DNA of 64,000 nucleotides from positions 3,534,001 through 3,598,000 of the forward strand of contig NZ_CP032084.1 in assembly GCF_003600685.1 (NCBI RefSeq), read 5' to 3'. The translations under genes and the position numbers were made by a program. Origin of the DNA: Achromobacter sp. B7 (lineage in GTDB: Bacteria; Pseudomonadota; Gammaproteobacteria; Burkholderiales; Burkholderiaceae_B). The notes beneath the pieces were generated by a model. The model ran no database searches and had not been told where the DNA came from. It saw only the letters and a list, made by a program, of their open reading frames with translations. This document shows, piece by piece, positions 29,152 through 38,269 of this stretch. Every line of letters starts with the position of its first letter. Positions within the stretch are counted from its first letter, which is position 1.

Positions 29152-29171
29152 AACCAAGCAAGCGCTCGGTT
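29152..29171. promoter_or_regulatory. Candidate TetR operator between livG and the isomerase gene
   Basis: The 20-base sequence reads AACCnAGC then four bases then GCTnGGTT, a near-perfect inverted repeat of the size bound by TetR dimers. It lies 64 bases before the isomerase ATG and 200 bases before livG. The only TetR gene in this operon is its last gene. Other sequence in this 282-base region is AT-rich with no further gene. Confidence 0.6.
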
Positions 29172-29234
29172 CAGACCATAGCATCGCGGTTTTTGGATCG
29201 ACAGTTGGTACTTACCCGATAACGGAGACACGCC

Positions 29235-30035
29235 ATGACCCAGGAACTTCCCACGTTCGATTCCGTGCTGCTGGAGGCGGACGGCACGCTGGCCACCGTC
29301 ACGCTGAACCGCCCCGACACGCTTAACGCCATCGACGTCGCCATGGCGCGCGACCTGCAACGCGCCGCGCAATGGCTGGAAACGCAGAAGGATATTCGGG
29401 TCGTTCGGTTGCGTGCGGCGGGCAAGGCGTTTTGCGCCGGCGGCGACATCAGCATGTTCACCGGCGAAGCGGCGCAGGTGCGCGCGACCTTGCTGGACCT
29501 GTTCACGCCGCTGAATGATTTCATCGCGCGCATCGCACGCATGGACAAGATCTGGTTGGCACAAGCGCATGGCGTCGCGGCGGGCGCTGGCTTGTCGCTG
29601 GTGCTGGCCTGCGATCTGGCCATTGCCGATAACGACACACGCTTCATGACTGCGTACTTGAAGCTGGGCGCAACGCCCGACGCGGGTATGACGCACGGGC
29701 TGGTTCGCGTGCTGGGCGCACGGCGCGCGCTGGACCTGCTGCTGCGACACGATGCCTTCACGGCAAGCGATGCGTTGGCATGGGGCATTCTTAACCGCAG
29801 CGCGCCCGCTTCGGATCTGGCTGAGGCGGGTGCACGCTACGCCCAGGAACTGGCCCGCCACGCGCCGCATGGAATTGCAGGTGCGAAGGCGTTGCTGCGC
29901 AGCGCGCAGCACGCCACCTTGGAGACGCAACTGGCCGAGGAGACGGCGCGCTTTTTGGATTCCGCGGGTCGGGCGGACTTTGCCGAGGGCGTGCGCGCGT
30001 TCCGCGAAAAACGCGCGCCGCAGTTCAAGGGGTAA
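29235..30035 (+). CDS. Enoyl-CoA hydratase/isomerase family, PaaG-like
   Basis: Crotonase-fold enzyme of 266 residues. The oxyanion-hole segment [11 protein letters not shown] and [19 protein letters not shown] are clear. The two glutamates of true hydratases are absent; instead there is the [12 protein letters not shown] segment with an aspartate, as in PaaG and related delta-isomerases. It is therefore more likely an isomerase than a hydratase. It faces livG across the candidate operator and may be co-regulated with the ligase and thiolase operon. A good GGAG ribosome-binding site lies nine bases before the ATG. Confidence 0.85.
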   Translation: MTQELPTFDSVLLEADGTLATVTLNRPDTLNAIDVAMARDLQRAAQWLETQKDIRVVRLRAAGKAFCAGGDISMFTGEAAQVRATLLDLFTPLNDFIARIARMDKIWLAQAHGVAAGAGLSLVLACDLAIADNDTRFMTAYLKLGATPDAGMTHGLVRVLGARRALDLLLRHDAFTASDALAWGILNRSAPASDLAEAGARYAQELARHAPHGIAGAKALLRSAQHATLETQLAEETARFLDSAGRADFAEGVRAFREKRAPQFKG

Positions 30036-30109
30036 TAGCCCGGGCAGGGGCGTTAGGGGTTCGTGAGCGGCGCGCGGCCTTCATGGACCCTCCCCGCCGT
30101 TGTTGTTCC

Positions 30110-30883
30110 CTACGCTTCCTTCCAAACCGGCGCACGCTTTTCCACGAACGCCGACAGTCCCTCAGCGGCATCCAGCGTGGCGGCAGCGTTGCAAAACACC
30201 TCGACAGCGGTCGCCAGCTTGCGGCGGTAGTCGTTATCGTTGGCAAACACGAACGCGCGGCGGCCCATGGCCAGCACCTGTGGCGGCTTGCTTGCCAACG
30301 ATTGCGCCAACTGGCGCGCCTGCGCCAACAACTGGGCTTCTTCTTCAACGCGCGCCACCAGGCCCAGCGCGTGCGCTTCCTGCGCACTGAATGTGCGGCC
30401 GGTAAAGAGCAGATCAAACGCGCGATGCTTGCCCACGATGGCAGGCAGATGCGCGTAGTGAATGGCCGGCAGCACACCAACATCAATCTCGGGATACCCG
30501 AACGTGGCGTTGTTGGCCGCCACGATCATGTCGCTGGAAATGGCCACCGTCATGCCGCCGCCGCGCACGGCGCCCGACACCACGGATATCGACGGCTTGG
30601 TCAGGTTGAATTGCGCGTCGTAGAGCTTGACGTACAGCCGGGACAACAGCGCATGGATTTCGCCGGCTGAACTGGCCATCAATTTCTTCATGTCCAACCC
30701 GGCGCAGAAGCGGCCGGGAAGATCGCTGGCCAGCAGCACCGCGCGCACGGCCGTATCGGCATTGGCGCGCTCCAGCGCGGCGATCAACGCATCCAGCATG
30801 TCCACATCCAGTGCATTGACCGGCGCATGGCACAGGTGAATCTCGGCGATCCGGTCGCGCACTTCGTAGCGTAGATGGGTCAA
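30110..30883 (-). CDS. Enoyl-CoA hydratase family protein
   Basis: Crotonase-fold protein of 257 residues. RFCAGLDMKKLM and GAVRGGGMTVAISSDM form the CoA and oxyanion site, and YPEIDVGVLPAI keeps the second catalytic glutamate (in PEI), whereas the first is replaced by Met. This mixed pattern makes the reaction uncertain. It is the last gene of an operon with a CoA-transferase and a Bug receptor, overlapping the transferase gene by 4 bases, and converges on the PaaG-like gene with a 74-base gap. Confidence 0.82.
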   Translation of the reverse strand: MTHLRYEVRDRIAEIHLCHAPVNALDVDMLDALIAALERANADTAVRAVLLASDLPGRFCAGLDMKKLMASSAGEIHALLSRLYVKLYDAQFNLTKPSISVVSGAVRGGGMTVAISSDMIVAANNATFGYPEIDVGVLPAIHYAHLPAIVGKHRAFDLLFTGRTFSAQEAHALGLVARVEEEAQLLAQARQLAQSLASKPPQVLAMGRRAFVFANDNDYRRKLATAVEVFCNAAATLDAAEGLSAFVEKRAPVWKEA

Positions 30884-32208
30884 GATGGTTCTCCGAGTGC
30901 TGTGTGGGGCGACGCTTGGGCTGCTTGTTGGGGTGCTTGCTGGGGGGCTTGCTGGGGGGCTTGCTGGGGGGCTTGCTGGGGGGCTTGCTGGGGTGCTTCC
31001 TGCACGCTGCCGGCGGCAAGCAAGGCGTCGATGTCGTCGGGCGTGTAGCCCAAGTCTGCCAGAATCTCGCGGCTGTGCTGTCCAAGCAGCGGCGCAGGCA
31101 TGGCGGCGTGGCGCGGCTGCTTGCCGAACCGCACGGGCAAGCCCACGTTCTGAACCGTACCCAGCACTGGATGCTGGCTGCTGACGATGAGTTCGCGTGC
31201 CGCCACCTGCGGGTGCGACAGCGCCTGGTCCAGCGTGTGTATGGCCGAACAGGCAATGCCGGCGGGCTTGAGCGTGGCGATCCAGTCGGCCACCGTTCGC
31301 GTCGCAATCCGCGCCTGCACCAATGCCACGGTCGCGTCAAAGTTGCGCACGCGCGCCGCGTTGCTGGCGAATTCCGGATCGTTCACCTTGTCCTGCAAAC
31401 CGGCGACGGCACAAAAGCGCTGCCATTGTGCGTCATTGCCCACGCCCAGCATCAGGTCGCCATCCGCCGCGCGAAACGCCTGATATGGGCACATCGCCGG
31501 GTGGCCCGTGCCCATGCGACGCGGAATCTGGCCAGTGCGCCAATAATTCTGCGCCATGTACGACATCAAGCCCAATGAGGTATCCAGCAACGACACGTCC
31601 AGATACTTTCCTTGCCCCGTCTGCGCACGCTGAAGCAGCGCCGCCAGAATGCCACTTAACGCAAACGACCCGGTGCCCAGGTCCACCGGCGAAAAGCTGG
31701 CGCGGGCGAAGTTGCCGCCCGGCTCCCCCATGGTGCTGATCATGCCGCTGAAGGCTTGCAGCATCACGTCATAACCGGGCTCGTCACCCATCGGACCTTC
31801 GCGGCCATACCCGGAAATTTCGCAATAGATCAGCGCCGGATTCAGGCGGGCCAGCGTCTCGTAGTCAACGCCGAGCCGCGCGGCGGTCTTGCCGCCGAAC
31901 CCCTGCAACACCACATCCGCCTGCTGGGCCAGCCGATGCACCACTGCCCTGCCCGCGTCGGATTTCAAGTCGACGGCCAGGCTGCGCTTGTTGTGGTTGA
32001 CGGCCAGGAACGTGGCGGATTGCCCGGTGTCCTGCGGCAACCAGGCGCGCGTGTCGTCGCCGGTGCCCACGGGCTCAACCTTGATGACGCGCGCGCCCAG
32101 CTCGCCCAGATACTGGCCGCACAACGGGCCGGCCAGCACCTTGCTCAGATCCAGCACCGTAATGTCTTTCAGTGGCGCCATGCGCGTAGGAGTCGGCATG
32201 TTCATCAT
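30880..32208 (-). CDS. Class III CoA-transferase (CaiB/BaiF) with APQQ repeat tail
   Basis: Moves CoA between carboxylic acids, 442 residues. The N-terminus PLKDITVLDLSKVLAGPLCGQ and the catalytic aspartate in EPGYDVMLQAFSG are typical of formyl-CoA transferase relatives, as is NHNKRSLAVDLKSDAGR. The core ends near DDIDALLAAGSVQEA. Beyond it is an unusual low-complexity tail of six APQQ units made by a 12-base tandem repeat, then AAQASPHTALGEPS. The tail is probably disordered and dispensable for catalysis. It overlaps the hydratase-family gene by 4 bases and the Bug gene by 4 bases. Confidence 0.88.
   Translation of the reverse strand: MMNMPTPTRMAPLKDITVLDLSKVLAGPLCGQYLGELGARVIKVEPVGTGDDTRAWLPQDTGQSATFLAVNHNKRSLAVDLKSDAGRAVVHRLAQQADVVLQGFGGKTAARLGVDYETLARLNPALIYCEISGYGREGPMGDEPGYDVMLQAFSGMISTMGEPGGNFARASFSPVDLGTGSFALSGILAALLQRAQTGQGKYLDVSLLDTSLGLMSYMAQNYWRTGQIPRRMGTGHPAMCPYQAFRAADGDLMLGVGNDAQWQRFCAVAGLQDKVNDPEFASNAARVRNFDATVALVQARIATRTVADWIATLKPAGIACSAIHTLDQALSHPQVAARELIVSSQHPVLGTVQNVGLPVRFGKQPRHAAMPAPLLGQHSREILADLGYTPDDIDALLAAGSVQEAPQQAPQQAPQQAPQQAPQQAPQQAAQASPHTALGEPS
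30923..30994. repeat. 12-base minisatellite inside the CoA-transferase gene
   Basis: Six tandem units of gcttgctggggg (on the + strand), the first and last with one to three changes, encode APQQ on the minus strand. The unit is a multiple of three, so copy-number changes would lengthen or shorten the tail without frameshift. Confidence 0.9.
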
Positions 32209-33176
32209 TCAGCCTTCAATCCGACGGTGTGGGCGGCATGGGTCCATTGAGCCGTTTCACGCTTGAAGAACGCGTCAAGCTCGGCCGGCGGCACGGACAA
32301 CGCTTCGGCGCCACGTTCCTGCATGGCCTTGCGATACGCTTCACTGGCCACCACATTGGCCACGGCCGTGCGCAGCTTTGCCACGACCTCGGGCGGCGTG
32401 CCGGCCGGCACTTGCAGCGAGAACCAGAACTTCAAGTCCAGTGCCGCGTAGCCGGCCTCTTTCAAGGTGGGCACATCCGGCAGCAGCGGCGACCGCGCGC
32501 CCGACGTGATGGCCAGGGCCCGCAGCCTGCCCGCCTGCACCTGCCCGATGCTGGTCGACATGCTGTCGAACAGAAAATCGACCTGGCCGCCGATCACATC
32601 GGTCACGGCGTTGGCGCTGCCCTTGTATGCCACGCCCACGGCGTCAAACTTCGCCAGCTTCTGCAACAGCGCGCCATACACATGCGGCGAACTGCCCGGC
32701 CCAAACGTGGCGTAGCTCAGGCCATGAGAGGCTGCGCGGCCACGCTCCACCAGCTGAGCCAGCGTCTTGACCGGAGTGCGCTCCGGGTTGACGACCAGCA
32801 GGTTCGGCATGGCGCCGGTTGTGCCAACCGGCACATAGTCGGTCAGCGGCTGCATGTTGGCGCTGGGATACATCAACGGGTTGATGGCCTGCATGCCAAC
32901 GGTGTTGTGCATCAGCGTGTAGCCGTCGGCGGGCCCATTCAGCACACTTTGATAGCCGACGTTGCCGCTGGCGCCCGGCTTGTTCTGCACGATGACTTGC
33001 TGGCCCAACTCGCGCGACAGCGGATCAGCCACCAGGCGTGCGATGAAATCCGTGGGGCCGCCCGCGGAAAACGGCACCAGCAACGTAATGGGTTTGGACG
33101 GCCAGGTATCCGCGACCGCGGGCGTTGCCAGAACCGCCGCGGCAATCGCGGTGGCCAGTGCTTTCATCAGCGCCAT
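32205..33176 (-). CDS. Bug-family tripartite tricarboxylate receptor protein
   Basis: Periplasmic solute-binding protein of 323 residues in the Bug/TctC family, very numerous in Bordetella and Achromobacter. From the ATG at 33176 (AAGGAG nine bases upstream), the signal peptide ends near ATPAVADTW. The mature protein begins WPSKPITLLVPFSAGGPTDF and has the pattern VIVQNKPGASGNVG that contacts the ligand carboxylate. No TctAB membrane genes are adjacent, as is usual for orphan Bug receptors. It heads an operon with the CoA-transferase and hydratase, so the ligand is probably a carboxylate activated by CoA transfer. Confidence 0.9.
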   Translation of the reverse strand: MALMKALATAIAAAVLATPAVADTWPSKPITLLVPFSAGGPTDFIARLVADPLSRELGQQVIVQNKPGASGNVGYQSVLNGPADGYTLMHNTVGMQAINPLMYPSANMQPLTDYVPVGTTGAMPNLLVVNPERTPVKTLAQLVERGRAASHGLSYATFGPGSSPHVYGALLQKLAKFDAVGVAYKGSANAVTDVIGGQVDFLFDSMSTSIGQVQAGRLRALAITSGARSPLLPDVPTLKEAGYAALDLKFWFSLQVPAGTPPEVVAKLRTAVANVVASEAYRKAMQERGAEALSVPPAELDAFFKRETAQWTHAAHTVGLKAE

Positions 33177-33261
33177 GATGTCTCCTTGTGTTTTTTCGAT
33201 GGTGGCGGCTGCATTATGCAAAGCGGGTAGTTATATGAGAAATACCGTTTTTATATGCGGG

Positions 33262-33281
33262 CTATCATAAAATTGTTATAG
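33262..33281. promoter_or_regulatory. Candidate LysR operator in the Bug-LysR divergent region
   Basis: The AT-rich 20-mer ctatcataaaattgttatag is an imperfect palindrome with CTAT/ATAG ends and contains T-N11-A spacing, as expected for LysR binding. It sits 24 bases before the LysR ATG and 86 bases before the Bug ATG. Visual call. Confidence 0.5.
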
Positions 33282-33304
33282 GCAATCCCGACCAGGACCT
33301 TTCA

Positions 33305-34240
33305 ATGTCGATGTCGATTCGTGCAATGCAGTGCTTTGTTGCGGTGGTTTCAACCGGCTCGATCAGCCGCGCGGCGGCCGCGCTGCATGTCGCGCAGCCC
33401 GCGCTTAGCCTGTTGATCCGCAACCTCGAAGAAGATTTGGGCGTGGTGCTGCTGCACCGGACATCGCGCGGCGTCACCGCCACCGCCGCTGGGGCACGAC
33501 TGTTGTCTCACGCCCGCGAGATACTGGGCCGCATCGACGCGGCGCGCGCCGATGTGCGCGAAGACCTGGTCGCCCCGCGCGGCACGGTGTCCTTGGCCAT
33601 GTCAATGTCCATGGCCAAGCTTGTGGCCGTACCGCTGCTGCGATTCAGCCTGCAAACCTGGCCCGACGTCTATTTGAAGATCATCGAATCCAGCACCGGA
33701 TACATCCCGGGTTTCGTCAGTTCGGGACACGCCGACCTGGGCCTGACGTTCAGCGACGACGCGGCCGTGGACCTGCATTTTCAGCATTTGATCGATGAGG
33801 AACTGGTGGTGGTGTCGCCACCGGCAGCACGCGGTGGTGCAAAAGCGTGGTCCGGGCAGTTGGCCGCGTTACCCAAGATGGGGTTAGGCGCCCTGGCCAA
33901 ACTACCGCTGGTTTTGCCCGGCAATCCACATAGTTTGCGGCGGCTGCTGGACAAGTATCAGCAGCAGGAACGCACGGCGTTTCGCGTCATTGCAGAAGCC
34001 AACGCGATCCCGCAATTGATAGAACTGGTTCACGCCGGGCTGGCGCACACGATCCTGTCCTACGAAGCCGTGCGCAAAGAGGCGATGCGCGGCGAGGTGT
34101 CGCTGCGCCGGATAAAAGCGCCGCGCCTGACGCGGCCGGTATTCCTATGCCGTTCGGACGTGCTGCCGCTGTCCATGGCGGCCAACGCCGTGGCGGACCG
34201 GGTAAGCCGGATCATCATCGATGGCGGCTTGCCCGGTTAG
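33305..34240 (+). CDS. LysR-family transcriptional regulator
   Basis: DNA-binding regulator of 311 residues. The helix-turn-helix lies in the first 60 residues (VVSTGSISRAAAALHVAQPAL, split by a turn, then LIRNLEEDLGVVLLHRTSRG). The rest is a periplasmic-binding-like effector domain with no other motif. The early part resembles NAC/CynR-type LysR proteins. It is transcribed away from the Bug, CoA-transferase and hydratase operon and probably controls it in response to the substrate or its CoA ester. Confidence 0.9.
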   Translation: MSMSIRAMQCFVAVVSTGSISRAAAALHVAQPALSLLIRNLEEDLGVVLLHRTSRGVTATAAGARLLSHAREILGRIDAARADVREDLVAPRGTVSLAMSMSMAKLVAVPLLRFSLQTWPDVYLKIIESSTGYIPGFVSSGHADLGLTFSDDAAVDLHFQHLIDEELVVVSPPAARGGAKAWSGQLAALPKMGLGALAKLPLVLPGNPHSLRRLLDKYQQQERTAFRVIAEANAIPQLIELVHAGLAHTILSYEAVRKEAMRGEVSLRRIKAPRLTRPVFLCRSDVLPLSMAANAVADRVSRIIIDGGLPG

Positions 34241-34248
34241 CTCGCGTG

Positions 34249-35139
34249 TCAGATCAGGCCGGCGCGCTTCTCGACCGCCTGCGCCCAGCGCCGCGCCACG
34301 GTCGGCGAGGTTGCGCAGGTGGCGGAGTCGGTCACCACGCGCACGGCGCGTTCAAGCAGTTGAATGTCGGCCTCGTGCTGGCGCGCCACATGCGGGTCTT
34401 CGAAGAAGATCACGCGCTGGCACTGATGCTCAAGCACCAGTTCGGCAATCTGCGCGTCGCCGCCCAGCGGACCGCTCAGGTAGCGATGCACCCACGGCGT
34501 ATCCTTGGGCCACCCGCGCGACCATGCCAATTCGTTCAGCCGGCCGCCTGTGGTGCCTGTCGCCACGCGCCGGGCAAACTGCGACAACACGTCGAAATGC
34601 TCGCTGGCAAACGCCACCATCTCGTCTTTGAGCGCATCGTGCGCGATCATGGCCAGCGTCTGGCCCGTAAAGTTGAACAGACGCGACACGGACGCATCAG
34701 GCGCCAACCCGGCATGCACGCGTTCCACTTCCATCCATTCGATGGCACCGGCCACCGTTGAAATAAACGGTCGGCCATGCGTGATGCACTGACGCTTTAA
34801 CGCCAAGGCTTCCGGGAAAATCGACGACGGATCCACCGGGTCGATCAGATAGATAGCGCCGTCGAACGGCGCCTGCCCGTCGCGCCCTTCGGTCACGCGC
34901 GCCACCAGCTTCATCAGTCCGCCTTCGCGCCCGTAGGGATACCGGATCAGCCCGCTGTAGCCCTGCAACATCCCTTCGCGCACGATGGCGTCATGGGTGC
35001 GGCCGACGGTGTGCAGTTGGACGCCCAGCTCGCGTATCGTGGACGAGCACGCGCGCAACCAGGTGAACAAAGCGGCATCGGGGGTTTCGTGGTGCAGCCG
35101 GTTGGCGGCCAGGCCAAAGCGCAATGGAGCAGCGGGCAT
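34249..35139 (-). CDS. Two-domain methylglyoxal-synthase-like protein
   Basis: A 296-residue protein made of two methylglyoxal-synthase folds in tandem; bacterial MgsA is about 150 residues. The second half keeps the catalytic pattern: AHDALK (His and Lys), ATGTTGGRLNEL for phosphate binding, SGPLGGDAQI with the catalytic Asp, and HEADI with the conserved His and Asp. The first half has the same order (LAANRL, YPYGREGGLMKL, LIDPVDPSSIFPE) but lacks those residues and looks inactive. The reaction would be dihydroxyacetone phosphate to methylglyoxal. The start was chosen at MPAAPLRF; no strong ribosome-binding site is seen. Confidence 0.75.
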   Translation of the reverse strand: MPAAPLRFGLAANRLHHETPDAALFTWLRACSSTIRELGVQLHTVGRTHDAIVREGMLQGYSGLIRYPYGREGGLMKLVARVTEGRDGQAPFDGAIYLIDPVDPSSIFPEALALKRQCITHGRPFISTVAGAIEWMEVERVHAGLAPDASVSRLFNFTGQTLAMIAHDALKDEMVAFASEHFDVLSQFARRVATGTTGGRLNELAWSRGWPKDTPWVHRYLSGPLGGDAQIAELVLEHQCQRVIFFEDPHVARQHEADIQLLERAVRVVTDSATCATSPTVARRWAQAVEKRAGLI

Positions 35140-35228
35140 CAGTAGACTCGGACAAGGTGGAACACAACGTACGGATCCTTGATGATAACGTGGCCGCTTG
35201 ACGGCGGCACGGCGGCACGACGGCCGCG

Positions 35229-35266
35229 CAAACAAAAACGCCCCCATCCGGGAGCGTTTTTGTTTG
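35229..35266. terminator. Bidirectional terminator after the isc operon
   Basis: A long stem caaacaaaaacgc/gcgtttttgtttg with a GC-rich top (CCCC...GGGAG) has A and T runs on both sides. It follows iscX on the minus strand by 7 bases. Confidence 0.85.
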
Positions 35267-35272
35267 ATGCGG

Positions 35273-35467
35273 TCAGTCCGCTTCGTCGATCCAAGCCATC
35301 TGGATGGCTTCAAGGATTTTTTCGCCACAGTGGGCGGGGTCGTCGTTGAAACCAGGCAAGGCCATGACCCATTCGCGCAGCTGCGTGAAGCGCAGCGTTT
35401 TGGGGTCCACGTCAGGATGCGCGTCGACCAGGGCGGCCGCAACGTCGTAGGTATCGGTCCACTTCAT
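35273..35467 (-). CDS. iscX: Fe-S assembly protein IscX
   Basis: Small acidic protein of 64 residues that binds IscS and iron and tunes Fe-S cluster assembly. The sequence begins MKWTDTYDVAAALVDAHPDVDP and contains LRFTQLREWVMALPGF, split by family-conserved positions, ending in an acidic tail. Its ATG overlaps the ferredoxin stop by one base. It is the last gene of the isc operon and is followed by a terminator. Confidence 0.93.
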   Translation of the reverse strand: MKWTDTYDVAAALVDAHPDVDPKTLRFTQLREWVMALPGFNDDPAHCGEKILEAIQMAWIDEAD

Positions 35468-35808
35468 CAATGGCCCTCTTTGGCATGGTTGATGGTGTAC
35501 TTGGGAATTTCAACCGTCAGATCAGCATCGGTCACCAGCGCCTGGCACGACAGGCGCGACGTGGGCGTCAAGCCCCAAGCCTTGTCCAGCAAGTCCTCTT
35601 CGTCGTCCGTCGCGTCTTCCAGTGCGGAATAGCCCTGCTTGATGACCACATGACAGGTGGTGCACGCACACGATAGTTCGCAGGCGTGCTCGATGTCGAT
35701 ATGGTTGTCCAGCAAAATGCGGCAGATCGACACGCCCTTGGGCGCGTCCTCGATTACGGCGCCTTCAGGACAGTAGTCGGGATGAGGCAATACAGTCAGT
35801 TTCGGCAT
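35467..35808 (-). CDS. fdx: ISC-system [2Fe-2S] ferredoxin
   Basis: Adrenodoxin-type ferredoxin of 113 residues that supplies electrons during cluster assembly. The cluster cysteines lie in ACELSCACTTCHV plus a later cysteine near RLSCQALV, giving C-x5-C-x2-C and a distal fourth. Its ATG lies 9 bases after the hscA stop. Confidence 0.94.
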   Translation of the reverse strand: MPKLTVLPHPDYCPEGAVIEDAPKGVSICRILLDNHIDIEHACELSCACTTCHVVIKQGYSALEDATDDEEDLLDKAWGLTPTSRLSCQALVTDADLTVEIPKYTINHAKEGH

Positions 35809-35817
35809 AGCGTCTTA

Positions 35818-37680
35818 TCAGGCAATCTCATCAAGTTTTCGACCCGCCAAGGCGGCGCGAATGCTGCGGTCCATGCGGCGCGCGGCGAAGTCGTCGGTTG
35901 CGGCCGACAAGGCCTGCACGGCGCCCTTCACGGTGTCCACATCGTCGGCAGCTTGGGCGTCGATGGCGGCTTGCAGGCATTCATCAACGCGGCGGCGCTC
36001 GTCGGCGTCCAGAAGGTCGCCGTCAACCGCCAGCGCGGCTTGTACGGACTCCACCAACTGGCGCGCGTCCACTTGCTGCTCGCGCAACATGCGGGCGCGG
36101 GCGTCGGTATCGGCTTGCGCCACGCTGTCGGCCAGCATCTGGGCAATTTCGTCGTCGCTTAATCCGTAAGACGGCTTGACCGACACGGCGGCCTCGACGC
36201 CCGTGCTTTGCTCGCGCGCAGTCACGCTGAGCAAGCCGTCGGCATCCACCTGGAACGTCACGCGGATGCGCGCGGCGCCCGCCACCATCGGCGGAATGCC
36301 GCGCAGTTCGAAGCGAGCCAGGGAACGGGAGTCCGCCACCAGGTCGCGTTCGCCCTGCACCACATGAATGCTCATGGCGGTCTGGCCGTCCTTGAACGTG
36401 GTGAACTCCTGGGCGCGCGCCACGGGAATGGTGCTGTTGCGCGGGATCACCCGTTCAACCAGCCCGCCCATGGTTTCCAGACCCAGCGACAGCGGAATCA
36501 CGTCCAGCAGCAGCCAATCTTCACCCGGTGCGCGATTACCGGCCAGCAGATTCGCCTGCAACGCCGCGCCCAGCGCGACGACTTGATCCGGGTCCAGGTC
36601 GGTCAGGGGCTCCGTGCCAAACACCTTGCCCACTGCGGCCCGCACGACAGGCATGCGCGTCGCGCCACCCACCATCACCACGCCTTTCACGTCCGCCGGC
36701 GTCAAAGACGCATCGCGCAGCGCGCGGCGCGCGCAATCCAGCGTGCGTTCGATAAGCGGCTGGGCCAAGGTTTCGAATTCGGCGCGGGTCAGTACCAGAT
36801 CCACGTTGCGGCCGTCGGCCAGCGCCAGCTTCAGCGTCGCGCTGTCCGCGCTGGACAAGGCTTCACGCGCGGCGCGCGCAGCCATCAACAAACCGCGCCG
36901 GTCAGCGGCAGAAAACTCGCCGGCCGCCAGCTTGGCCACGGCGTGATCGACAATCAACGCATCAAAATCGTCACCCCCCAGCGCCGTGTCGCCGCCGGTG
37001 GAGATCACTTCGAATACGCCCTGCGTCAGCCGCAAGATGGAAATATCAAAGGTGCCGCCGCCCAGGTCATAGACGGCATAAACGCCTTCCGATGCGTGGT
37101 CCAAGCCATAGGCGATGGCGGCAGCGGTCGGTTCGTTCAGAAGGCGCAGCACGTTCAGCCCGGCCAGCCGCGCGGCGTCGCGCGTTGCCTGGCGCTGGGC
37201 GTCGTCAAAGTAAGCGGGCACGGTAATCACCGCGCCCACCAAGTCATCGCCCAATACGTCTTCGGCGCGCTGACGCAGCACCGCCAGAATCTGGGCCGAC
37301 ACTTCAACAGGGCTCAAATCGCCCTGCACCGTGCGGATCCGGACCATGCCGGGCGCGTCCACAAATTCATAAGGCGCACGCGTGGCGCGCGCCTCTTCCA
37401 GCGAACGGCCCATGAATCGCTTCACGGAAACTACGGTATTCAAGGGGTCTTCGGCTTGCTGCGCGAGGGGCTCGCGGCCCGTTGTGACCTTGCCACCCGG
37501 CAGGTAGCGCACCGCCGACGGCAGCAGGGCATGGCCCTGCGCATCGGGCAGCACTTCAGCCACGCTGCTGCGCACTGCCGCAACGAGGGAATTGGTAGTG
37601 CCCAGATCGATCCCCACCGCCAGCTTGCGCTGGTGCGGCGCGGGCGATTCACCGGGCTCGGATATCTGCAATAAGGCCAT
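35818..37680 (-). CDS. hscA: Fe-S specialised Hsp70 chaperone HscA
   Basis: Hsp70-class ATPase of 620 residues that works with HscB to release clusters from IscU. The nucleotide-binding domain begins [16 protein letters not shown], with later Hsp70 signatures [14 protein letters not shown] and [13 protein letters not shown]. The substrate domain ends in a C-terminal helical lid. It lies 73 bases after hscB, a larger gap than elsewhere in the operon, and this gap contains a hairpin. Confidence 0.95.
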   Translation of the reverse strand: MALLQISEPGESPAPHQRKLAVGIDLGTTNSLVAAVRSSVAEVLPDAQGHALLPSAVRYLPGGKVTTGREPLAQQAEDPLNTVVSVKRFMGRSLEEARATRAPYEFVDAPGMVRIRTVQGDLSPVEVSAQILAVLRQRAEDVLGDDLVGAVITVPAYFDDAQRQATRDAARLAGLNVLRLLNEPTAAAIAYGLDHASEGVYAVYDLGGGTFDISILRLTQGVFEVISTGGDTALGGDDFDALIVDHAVAKLAAGEFSAADRRGLLMAARAAREALSSADSATLKLALADGRNVDLVLTRAEFETLAQPLIERTLDCARRALRDASLTPADVKGVVMVGGATRMPVVRAAVGKVFGTEPLTDLDPDQVVALGAALQANLLAGNRAPGEDWLLLDVIPLSLGLETMGGLVERVIPRNSTIPVARAQEFTTFKDGQTAMSIHVVQGERDLVADSRSLARFELRGIPPMVAGAARIRVTFQVDADGLLSVTAREQSTGVEAAVSVKPSYGLSDDEIAQMLADSVAQADTDARARMLREQQVDARQLVESVQAALAVDGDLLDADERRRVDECLQAAIDAQAADDVDTVKGAVQALSAATDDFAARRMDRSIRAALAGRKLDEIA

Positions 37681-37717
37681 GATCTATTTTTTTCTGGTCA
37701 GTTGGCGGCGATGTGCA

Positions 37718-37738
37718 GGCACCCGGTGCTCGGGCGCC
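37718..37738 (-). other. Intercistronic hairpin between hscB and hscA
   Basis: An 8-base stem (ggcacccg/cgggcgcc on the + strand, one G-T pair) with a five-base loop. There is no T run after it. It could stabilise or process the operon transcript. Confidence 0.4.
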
Positions 37739-37753
37739 ACAACGCAGCGTTGG

Positions 37754-38266
37754 CTATCCAGCGGGCTGGGCGTGCGCCAGCTCTTGCGCCAGTTTTTCCA
37801 CGAACATCCATTCGCGTACCTTAAGGCCCGCGGCGGCATGGTCGTGCTCATCGTCCAGCAGGCGCTTGAGCGTGGCGCGCATCGACACGCGAGCCTCGTC
37901 CAGTTCCGCGCGCAGGGTCGCCAGCGCGTCAGCGTCGTCACGCGCGTCGTCCAGCATTTCGCGCCACGTCATCTGCTGCATCAGGAACGCCGTGTCCATG
38001 GACGTGTTGCTCTCGGTCTGCAAGTCCACGCCCGCCTGTTCGCACAGATAGCGGGCCCGCAGCAAGGGATCGCGCAAAACGCGATACGCCTCATTGGCAC
38101 GCGCCGCCCATTGCATGGCGACACGGCGCTCGGCGGGGCTGGCGGTGGCATAGCGATCGGGATGCACCTGCGCCGCGACGGCTCGCCACGACGTTTCCAG
38201 TGCTTGCGCATCCAGGTCAAAGCGGGCCGGCAAGCCGAACAGGCTGAAGTGGTCGTCTACAGCCAA
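37754..38266 (-). CDS. hscB: J-domain co-chaperone HscB
   Basis: Co-chaperone of 170 residues that brings IscU to HscA. The J domain opens HFSLFGLPARFDLDAQAL and contains the HPD motif in AAQVHPDRYATASPAERR, which stimulates HscA ATPase. The C-terminal helical IscU-binding domain follows. It lies 3 bases after iscA. Confidence 0.94.
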   Translation of the reverse strand: MAVDDHFSLFGLPARFDLDAQALETSWRAVAAQVHPDRYATASPAERRVAMQWAARANEAYRVLRDPLLRARYLCEQAGVDLQTESNTSMDTAFLMQQMTWREMLDDARDDADALATLRAELDEARVSMRATLKRLLDDEHDHAAAGLKVREWMFVEKLAQELAHAQPAG

Positions 38267-38269
38267 GAC

